Source of the DNA: Polyrhizophydium stewartii
Taxonomy: Eukaryota; Chytridiomycota; Chytridiomycetes; Rhizophydiales
Assembly: GCA_027604665.1 (NCBI GenBank)
Contig: JADGIZ010000281.1
Location: 1 to 16,992 of the forward strand
Reading direction: 5' to 3'
DNA: 16,992 nucleotides
Shown piece by piece: positions 1-8,152 of this stretch. The translations under genes were made by a program, and so were the position numbers. The stretch's first letter is position 1, and each line of letters starts with the position of its first letter. Under the pieces are notes generated by a model. That model had not been told where the DNA came from and did no database searches. It was given only the letters and a program-made list of their open reading frames with translations.

Positions 1-34
1 ACCACCTGTGCTCACACATCGCGAGGCCCCAAGG

Positions 35-197
35 GTATGCGTAATAAAGTGGGGGCTCCGCCCCCCTTCAACACACGGCTGCCCATGTCGTCGCTCTCTT
101 CTCCCCGACAGGCGCTTGGCCGCGACTGACCTTTCAGGCGCCGTGCTCGGCGTCGCCACGCCCAAAGTGTGTGCGTGATAAAGCGGCGGACCCCGCC
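35..197. repeat. Pair of diverged ~30-bp direct repeats, each ending in a GC stem
   Basis: Two copies about 134 bp apart, starting near positions 27 and 161, share a core reading TGCGT(A/G)ATAAAG followed by a G-rich then C-rich block that can fold as a short hairpin (positions 51-66 and 184-196). I count about 24 matches in 30 aligned bases. They lie downstream of the stop of the minus-strand WW/FF gene. The ATAAA core could be a TATA-like or polyadenylation-like element, but nothing decides this. The rest of positions 1-261 shows no supportable gene on either strand. Confidence 0.4.
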
Positions 198-261
198 TCT
201 CGCCGGCACTCAGATCGCCTTTGCAGAGCATGCCCGCACTCCTTCATTCCTCGCCGCCATC

Positions 262-2496
262 CTACTTGCCCGCATGCCGAAGCGCCGCGTGTGCGCCAGC
301 GTGCTCTGCAACAACAAGATCGCGCGTGCCGCCCTTCTCGCCGCGAACCCGCGCAACAAGCAGCTTGACCGCTCTCATCAGCATGCGGTCGCGCTCCTTG
401 GGATGCTCGTCAAACACAGTCCACGCTCGCTCGCCGGAAAGCACCTGCCGGATATCGTCGAGCGAGATCCAGCGCCATTCGTCGTCTTCTGCAGGCTCGC
501 GCTGCCCCTTCTCGACCGCCTCGACAATGGCGCTTTGGACGGCCGCGCGCACGTGAAAGTCGATAAAGGCGTTCTTCGAAAGCACTTCCTCAAGGGCCGC
601 CTCCGCCCTCTCGCGCTTGAGGTGCATATAGTCAGAGAAAAGGCGCTCGAGGTCAGCATTTGACCTCTGTTCGAGCCGCACGGTTCGTGGATCCGAAAGC
701 AAAAACGGAAGCAGCTCATCAAAGGTTGATGACAACGTCGTGACAGTGTCGAGCAGCGAGTGAAACTCGGCAAGTCGTTTTTCAAAGAGCATGCTTGTGT
801 GCTCGGAAAAGACTTGTCGGCGATCCAGGTCACTCAATTGATGCGGATATCTCGCGTCGCGCTGCAAGCTCTCGTCAACTTGATCCAACTTGACCTGGGC
901 GGCAAGAGTGTCAGATGTGAGGGCTGAATGAATCATCTGCACGGAACTTACCAGATGGGAGCGGACAGAGTCAAGCAGAAGCGATTTGAACTGTGCCACA
1001 GCCTCTTCGCGTTGCAGTTGCCCAAGTTGCATATGCATCCTGTGCTGCTGCTTTGCGCGTTCTAAACGCACATATTCCTCGCGTTCGCGGAGGCTGCGGC
1101 CCGGCCAGGTCAGTAAATAGTCTGTTGTATCGCGTAACAGCAAGGAAGCAAGTGCAGCTTACCTGGCCTCTCGAGCATCAGATGGGACGCCTATGGCCAA
1201 ATCGGCAACATGCGTCCGAAACCATGTCTCACGATCAACTGCAGACTGGACAGCAGCATATCGCGGGTCGCCTTCAAGTCGGGGCCGTGCGTCGCGCCAC
1301 GCTGTATGGGGCTTGATCCAATGCGACTCCCTCAACATTGCAATGTAATTGGTTTTGACTTGGGCAAGCTCTTCTTGGCGCTCTGGAATCGCAGCAGAAA
1401 TAAATCAGCCGCCGCGCAGGCAGCACAAATAAGCAGCAGGTCACAAAGGACGTACTTTTCGCGCTGAGCTCCTTAAGCTTCTCGATATGCGCAAGAAACA
1501 TCGCTTCCTTTTCGCGCATACTGGAGAAGTTGGCGAATCGCGGATCTCGCTTGAACTTTCGACTGAAGTCGGAAAACCGCGTCCGCATATTGGCTTCGGC
1601 GTTGAGCAGGGTAATATAAGCTTCTCGCGCACTCTGCGCAAACCACAGGTGTCAGCCAACCGAGCCTGAGGCGCGTTCGTAATCCTGCATGGCGACCTTG
1701 GATGCGGCAGTGGCTGATTCGGCCACTGCAGATGCCCGCGTCTGGCAGAATTTGTCAAAGAGCTTCTTGCGCTCTTTTGCCGCCAGAATCACTGGATCGC
1801 ATGGACGACGTCAGCAAGTAGCAGGAAGCCACCATCACGCGAAGCACTTGCAATTGAAGCGATCATCCGACCGCATCCTTTCTTGCTCCGTCTCCCAGAT
1901 CGCAAACGGAGATGGATCCAGCTGCTCGAGCATCTCCTGCACAAGCACATTGCGTGTCAGCCGCATCACAAACCAACGAACGCGCGTGTCCGTGTTGCCT
2001 TTCGGCCCTCGCGCTGGCGGTACTTGCATTGAAGAGTGCGACTTTTTCGGCTTGTGAGAGCTCAGGCTTTGAGGGTCGCTCGGGCAATGACTCGGCAAAT
2101 GGCTCGGTAAATGGCTCGGACAACGGCTGGCAGGCTGTAGGTCCGTCGGGCTGTGTGATTTTGGGCTTTGACAGCGCTTCGAAGCTTTGGCTCGTCTCTT
2201 GGGGCTCAAAGCGCGGCCGCTTCTGTTCTTCGCTCGTCTGGTGCGCACCGAGTGCAGGCGCATGCGTGCGGTCCAAGGGAGAATCTCCCAAATCGGCCGA
2301 GTCTGCAGAACGCTTTCTGCTGCCGTCGCCGCCCTCCAAGTCGCCGGCATTTTCGCTGCGGTGCCCAACTGCAACAAAATCGTTCTTGGAAACGTCAATG
2401 CCAGCGTCGTGGATATCAGTGTCCGACGGATTGAGTGACTCGCCCTTTCGGCTCTCTTCATCATCATCATCTTCGTCGTCGTCTTCACCGTCGTCT

Positions 2497-2528
<32 letters not shown>

Positions 2529-3371
2529 AGCTTCATCGTCGTCCACGTCATCGTCAATATCAACATCCATGGCCCTTGCAAGCAGCTCGCCAACCACGTT
2601 GACAATCTCGCCGGGCATCTCCCAAGTCGCCTGCTTTGTCTGGGAGTTAAAGTAGAGCTCGTGCCGCCTATTGGTGAGCACGATGGCCCAGGGCGTGTCG
2701 GGTAAACGCTTCATGGCGACCGCGGTCTCAGGCACGGCCTGGTCTTCGGCTACCACTTCGGTATCGCTGTCTACTGCAGCACGGCTGTCGCCAAGGCCTT
2801 CTGCTTCGCCCTGGTTCTGCTCTTCGGCACCCTCCGGCGGCTCTTGGACGCTCTCGTCCGCTTTCGCCGAGGCGCCCCCAGCCGGGCCGCCAGCAGCGTC
2901 CCCCTTCGCCTCGGCGTCTTTGGCGGATTCCTTGACAGCGGCATCGATGCCCGCGACGCCGGCGGCCTCGGGCCATGAGGGCGGCGTCCAGGAGCTCTGG
3001 CCGCTCACCGCATTGTAGTAGTATGGCATTCCTGCCGGCGAGAGGTGCACAGACCACCCTGGCGGCAGAGGCGGCGGGGCCATGGGCACGACTGGCATCA
3101 TTCCCAGGTGCATCATCACGGGCGCCGCGAACGACTGGAGTTGAGACAGGTGCTGCTGTGGCGGCAGGCCGGCTGCACGCTGGCTCTGCGCCGGCGTGTG
3201 CTTCTGGCGGCGGTCTCTTCGGCCGCGCTTGCGCGCCTCCGCGCGGGCTGCCTCCTCGCGGCTGTCGAAGTCTGGGTCGAGGGGGTCCATGAGTTTGGCG
3301 GAAAAGTCGACCAGGTCCGCACATGGATCGGCACACCCCGCGCCGGCCAGCAGCCGAGTGCGGGCCGTCAT
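262..3371 (-). CDS. TCERG1/CA150-type WW and FF domain protein (transcription elongation/pre-mRNA splicing factor)
   Basis: The family is nuclear and links RNA polymerase II elongation to splicing; WW domains bind proline-rich splicing proteins and FF domains bind phosphorylated tails. My spliced model has 898 residues. WW1 is at about residues 102-133 (W106, a YYY aromatic block, W128) and WW2 at about 223-254 (W228, W250, P253), followed by an Asp/Glu run at about 269-307. Six FF repeats fill the part after residue 440, matching TCERG1 in number and order. Inferred introns are 1937-2027 and 1792-1851 (both GC-AG), 1634-1696 (weak GTCGCC donor, uncertain), 1383-1455, 1094-1162 and 895-951; exon phases agree. 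The start at 3371 gives the longest frame, but the next ATG at 3290 is equally possible and would leave more room from the upstream gene, whose stop is only 49 bp away. The stop is TAG at 262-264. A PRP40-like identity is less likely because of the six-FF layout. Confidence 0.85.
1792..1851 (-). other. GC-AG intron 2 of the WW/FF gene
   Basis: The donor is again GCAAGT, the branch CTGAC and the acceptor ATCCAG, 60 nt in all. It joins phase 1 to phase 1 and gives DDRFN-LILAAKERKK, which fits the middle of FF repeat 1. I found no GT donor in the correct phase between the FF helix and the in-frame stop, so the GC donor is the simplest reading. Confidence 0.7.
1937..2027 (-). other. GC-AG intron 1 of the WW/FF gene
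   Basis: The donor reads GCAAGT and the acceptor GTGCAG, with a CTGAC branch site 24 nt before the acceptor. Removing these 91 nt joins phase 0 to phase 0 and yields VALFN-EMLEQLD, a normal opening for FF repeat 1. The only GT donor of the right phase nearby (GTTTGT at 1973) would leave an unexplained 18-residue insert in the FF repeat. GCAAGT is the classic donor of GC-AG introns. Confidence 0.65.
2455..2565. repeat. Imperfect GTC/TCG/TCA trinucleotide tract in coding sequence
   Basis: On the plus strand this is a run of TCA, TCG, GTC and TTC triplets. On the coding (minus) strand it encodes the Asp/Glu-rich acidic stretch after WW2 of the TCERG1-type protein. Such tracts are prone to length change between strains. 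Confidence 0.85.
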
Positions 3372-3420
3372 CCTTTATTCCCAGGCGCGGCGCAGCTGGT
3401 GCCAACTTGTGGAAGGCCCC

Positions 3421-6400
3421 TCATTCCATCCAGTCTTTGATTGGCTTGACGGGCTTGGCGGGCTCGGACAGCTCGAGGCTCTCCTTGAAGGCCGACAGAT
3501 TGACGTTCTCGTCGAGAACCACCGAGCGGGCCAGGACAGCCTCGCCCTCGGGCCCGGCTGCGCCGGCGGCGAGCTTTTGGCTGCGCATGTGCACCGAGAC
3601 CTTGCGGCGGGCGTTCGATGACGGCGCGAAGTGCTTGCGGAAGAAAGCGAGCAGGCTGTCCTTGGACACGAGCGGGATCTGCTCCGCATCGAGGAGGTGT
3701 TGCTCAAAGTCATAGTAGATCGGGCTGATGTGACTCCACAGGCGCTCCGACTCCTCGTCCAGGTTCTTGTCGTTTTCAGTTATCCTACCCACAAGCGCGG
3801 CTTGGTGTTCAGCGTATTCCTCGGACGGCATTTCTGAAAGTATCGTCTGCAAAGCGTTGTCATCAGAGTTCGCACAGGGAAACTGCAGCGCGATGTGGCA
3901 TTCGATTGCACCTCAAACTTGCTCAAAAAGGCTTCGATGCGCGACTCGAGGAAAGCCGGATCGCGCTCGCTTTCGATAACAAACCGGAGCGAGATCATGC
4001 CTGTTTGGCTCCATGACATCGTCCACACAACGTATCCTATCGCACATCAGCCGTTTGCGTCAGCACGACCTATTGCACTCGCAGCAGTCAAAGAGTAGGT
4101 TGCTCACCAAGCTGCTCCTTTGTTCTGAGCTGGTCAAACGCAGGTTCCTCGATGATCTGCTCGATCAGCAAGACGGCAAGACGGATTTGCTGCTCCATAT
4201 GAGGCCCGACTTGTAAGCAGTACTCGATCGCCGAGTTGAGGTTGGCTGGGTTGGGCACAAGGCGCTGGTGGATAATCGACGAGCCTGCAGCCCAATCGTG
4301 GTCAGTCCGACTATCGCCAAGTTGCATCCCGCATCCGTGCATCGGAACAAACCCTGCGGCATGATGCGCGTGCGCACGCTCGGGAACCGCTCGCGCTCTG
4401 CGAGCTCGGCCGGCGCGAGCTGGCTGACGAGAATGTTGCCCAGCTCGATTGCGCGCTGCGACGACAGATCGCTGATCAGCACGGAGGCGCTTGCAGTTGG
4501 ACGCAGCGCAAAGCGAGCGTGCACACCTCCTTGCTGACATTGCCGTGCACGAGCGCTTGGATGTGCAGCCGCTCGATGAGTTTAGGCGCAAACGCCTGCA
4601 CATCCGCAGCAGTGATGCCGTTGAGCACAGCTAGTTTTTCTGTCTGAGTGTGCCTGTACTCTTCGGTGAGAAGGTAAAGGAAGCTTCTGGCTTGGGTGCG
4701 CGATGGCTCAATCTCGAAATTCTTGTACGAACTCGAGACCTGTGCTTCAAGTTAATAGTGATTCCACATCAACAAGTAAAGTTGCAAGCGCATTACCTTT
4801 TCTTTGATGCGTGCAAACTGGTGCTGGTCGATGCTGAATGCCTTCATCTTTTCGCCAATCGTACCAAGCAATAAGTGAATCTTGTCGCTGTAGCCGCTGA
4901 TCGTCAAATTCATGCCGTCGGCCATGCTTTCGAGCTTGCACTTTAGACCAGCAATCTCGGCATAGTACGAGTAGCTCTTGATCGAGTCTTCCAGGAGCTC
5001 GGTAAACAGCTGCGTCATGACGCATGACAGAACAGAGCTGTACGCGAGCGGGCTTGTGATTCCAAAGTAGGTGCAGACTTTGGGCACAAGGAACGTGTCG
5101 TCGCGCTTGTGCCACAGGCGGATGAGCGGCGTGTCGGCGATAATGAGCGGATGCGTCGCAGGCTTGGGGATGCTGACGCGCTCGACAGTGAAGTCCTCGG
5201 GGATGAACGAGTTGGGCTCCGGCAGATGAAGCTCCGAGTTGGGACCGAGCGACGCCAGGCGCTTTGGAGCCAGGCGGTCGAAACGTCAAGTCAGTATCAC
5301 CTCGGCCAGACAGCTCGATTGACATGCATCGCACCTGCTTGAGCGAGGGAGAGAGCTCGCCGATGCGGAACTTGGTGCCATAGTGCGGCGCCTCGCTCCA
5401 GCCATCGGTGTCAAAGGTCGGCGACTGCAGCGTGATCCTGCGGGACAGTCAGTACGAATGAATCGATTTCAGATGCCATGTGCTGCACAGCACCAACCTG
5501 AACTGGCTCGGGGTCAGACGGTCGAGGACACGCCGGATCGCATCCGAGTCAAAGACCTCGAGCAGATACGGGCCTGAGATGACATCATCGGGTGCATAGA
5601 GTTGCAGGTTCCCCGCGAGATGGGAGACAAAGGAAGATGGCGGTGACTTTTCCTTGAAGCGGAATGCAATCGCAGCAACCGCTTGGCACTGGACGGCACA
5701 TCAGCAGCCTGCACGACATCCCAGACTCACGAAACAAGCAAATGCGCACCTCGCGGAAGACCCACTCCTGGACAGGCATGCTGCGCAGCATCGCGATGTA
5801 CTGTAACACAATGACGACAATGTCCTCGTAGTGTTCTTCACCCCACAGAATGTGTCAGCGGCCTCGTCGATCTCAAACAGCAGGCAAGGGAACCTCTCGC
5901 ACCCAGTCCCTTTTCGGTAAGCTCAATGTTGACTCGCACGAGCTCGAAGCCGCGGCCGCATCTGCTGCTCGGTCCAGCGGAAAGCGATTGAGCCCAGCCT
6001 GCACAACTGCTGTATCAGCACGAGCTGCATGAACACGTTGTGGTATGCCGACAGACCCTTTTCCTTGAGGAGCGAGAGGATGGAGCCCTTGCTCTCGTGG
6101 CCGATCAGATGCGACGCATATTGGAACGGCTGGCGTGGCAGAGCTTCGTGTCAGCCTGACGACCAGGTCACTTGATCATGTCAAGCGCAGTCACACGTGA
6201 GTTCTGTACTCGTCATGAGGATCGTGACACGGGAAGGTGATCGTCAGCTTGCGGACTTCCTTGACAGGTTTGACGCGGATCTCCTTCTGTTGTGGTGTTG
6301 ATGTATGTGTGAGCCGCACAGCACACCCGGCAAGACTGATGCTGCACGGCGCACCTGCAGCTCGGCTGCCGTCAGAACATCTTCGCCAAAGGTGGGCACG

Positions 6401-7671
6401 GCAATGGAGTTGTTCTTGATGGGCGAGAACATCGAGACGACCCAGGCAGCCAGAACGGCAACGGGCTCTGACGATGCAGTATTGCATGAGCGACAAGATG
6501 ACGTATGGGCTTCACTGACCGGGCCGAAACTCACGCTTGCCGAGGACAGCGACTTTCATGATGTTGGCGCTGTAAAACTGGTCGTGGAAGTCGAGCAACA
6601 CCTTGCGAACGTCGATTCCCTTGCTGGCGGGGATATCGCGCAGAGTCTTGAGGTTGCCTGAAGGCTCTGCTTCAGACTCGACTCCGACGCGCATCTACAT
6701 GCTCTTACATACCACAATCAAACCTGGCATGAGGGTGCTTCGGGTCGCACAGGCTTTTTTCGAGCTGCTGCATGCGCCAAATGTCCAACTGCATCCCTGA
6801 CTTGAATTCTGGGTTGAGGATCAGAAGACGAGCGGCAGCATCAGGTCCATGTCACGCGTGCGTGGCGCACCCGAGTCGACAGCGTTCATCTCGCGCTCGG
6901 TGCACGACTCGGAGAAGAGCGGGCTGATGAAGAACTGGGCAAAGCGGTCGAGCGCTCCCTCGAGATGGTCTGCGGCAACGTCAAAGTAGTAGTCTGCCGA
7001 ATGGAGCGAGGTCAGGTGATGCTGGCGGCCGTGATACTGCGCGCCAAGTCGAGTGTCTCACTCGTGTGGTCCGCGCTCGTGAACGCGTTGGACGAGCCGC
7101 CGTGCGCCGAGAGGAACTGGCTGTACTCGTTCTCGACGGGGTACTGGCGCGAGGCGAGCGTCAGCGGCAAGTCTTTGCTGGCTGGGCTGGCGGCAGGTCA
7201 CGCCACAGGGGGCGCGATGCAGGCAGGACAGGCAGGACAGGCAGGACACCTTCTCAGTGCCCTGGTTGCAGCGCGGGTCCAGGTCGAGGCGCAGACGTGG
7301 GTCAGCGGGATGCACTGGCTGATAATCCAGAGCTGATCCGCACCATGAAGACTGGCGGATGGGGTGCCCGGGGCGGGCGGCGAGGCAGCGCGGGGTCGGG
7401 TCAGCTGAGCGAGCGAGTTGGTGGCGTGGTGGCCGCGGCACGCACGCAGGTGCTCGCAAAAGTGGGCCAGGCCTGCGACGTCGTCGGGGTCGCACAGGGA
7501 GCCGACGTGCACATCGAGCGCGGCGGCGGCCTTGTCGGTCGCCGGGTCCGAGACAACGATGGCCTGCAGACCGTTGAGCAGCGTGATGACGGCGTACTTG
7601 CGGTCGTCGCCGTCGGGGCGGCGCACAGAGAAGGGAGCGGGGATTTTGGGGGCCATGCGGCGAAACGCCAT
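3421..7671 (-). CDS. Insulysin/STE23-type M16 zinc metallopeptidase
   Basis: Cytosolic or organellar peptidase that encloses and cuts short peptides; in yeasts members mature mating pheromone. Splicing 19 introns (7352-7445, 7262-7343, 7144-7249, 6994-7061, 6809-6870, 6658-6712, 6468-6534, 6287-6354, 6130-6196, 5999-6056, 5836-5902, 5689-5749, 5438-5497, 5262-5334, 4740-4796, 4456-4526, 4285-4352, 4037-4107, 3847-3911) gives one open frame of 976 residues, close to human IDE (1019). All 19 donors are GT. The inverted zinc motif HFCEH is H70, E73, H74, and the third ligand is E151 in the NAVDSE motif, 77 residues after H74 exactly as in human IDE. The substrate-binding pair of the C-terminal half is present as R788 and Y795 in [11 protein letters not shown]. 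All catalytic residues are intact. ATG at 7656 is an alternative start (971 residues). The frame stays open upstream to 8103, so an N-terminal targeting extension cannot be excluded. Confidence 0.95.
7221..7247. repeat. Three exact copies of a 9-bp unit (AGGCAGGAC) inside an intron
   Basis: Three adjacent perfect copies lie at 7221-7229, 7230-7238 and 7239-7247, inside the intron after the 12-nt micro-exon. This places the array right next to the GTGTCC donor at 7249 on the minus strand. It is probably a minisatellite of no set function. Confidence 0.9.
7250..7351 (-). other. Two micro-exons (8 nt and 12 nt) of the STE23-type gene
   Basis: Exon 7344-7351 supplies the end of one Leu codon plus Phe-Met, and exon 7250-7261 supplies Gly-Thr-Glu-Lys. 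Together with the flanking exons they read [20 protein letters not shown], the expected sequence directly after the zinc motif. The introns around them (7352-7445, 7262-7343, 7144-7249) have GTGCGT, GTGCGG and GTGTCC donors, CTGAC branch sites and CAG acceptors. Phases match at every junction. Automatic gene callers often miss exons this small and would then lose these residues or truncate the model. Confidence 0.85.
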
Positions 7672-8152
7672 TTTTGCCTTGCGCTGGATCAAAGACGGGC
7701 GACACCGGCGGCTCTCGGGCTTCCCGGGAGTGCGTACCATGCTCGGCCGGGCCCGCGCGGGCCGCGCCTGTCCGCTCCACGTGCCGCCCGCGCGGGTTCG
7801 GCCGAGGCCGCCCGCCTGGCCGAGGAACGCAAGGGCGGTTGGCTGGACTCTCTGCCGCGCAGTCCGCCGACGGCCGCGCACCGCTGACCCCGCGAGTCCG
7901 GCCAGCCAGAAGGCGCTGTCTGCAGGCCCGCACCGCGGGTTTGCGGAGGCCCTCGTCGGACGCCCTGCCCCTTGGCGCGCAAGCGCACGCGCCTCGCCAG
8001 AGTGGCAGCGCTCGCGGCGGGCGGGCGTCCAAGACAAACGGCGCTCCCACTGAAGACTGGGCTTGGCGAGCTCCTCGTGCCCGGACAGATATGGAGCCGA
8101 CACTCCAACGTCACGCCTTACCGGTGTTCATTGCGACGAGCCGCGGACCGCA
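7672..8152. other. 481-bp very GC-rich gap with no clear gene
   Basis: It separates the stop of the unrecognised membrane protein gene from the start of the STE23-type gene, both on the minus strand, and should hold the promoter of the latter. Positions 7741-8000 are almost wholly G/C with many CpG. Two weak coding hints exist. On the minus strand, ATG at 8131 is followed after 10 nt by GTAAGG, which could be a leader exon of the STE23-type gene. On the plus strand, a stretch at about 7800-7887 ends in a stop and looks mildly protein-like (AARLAEERKGGWLDSL). Neither is good enough to call. Confidence 0.5.

Noticed and set aside
1634..1660. A 27-nt intron with GTTGGC donor in the WW/FF gene
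   Set aside because: The branch site would be only a few bases from the donor; a 63-nt intron from 1696 fits the spacing of FF repeats better, though its GTCGCC donor is weak.
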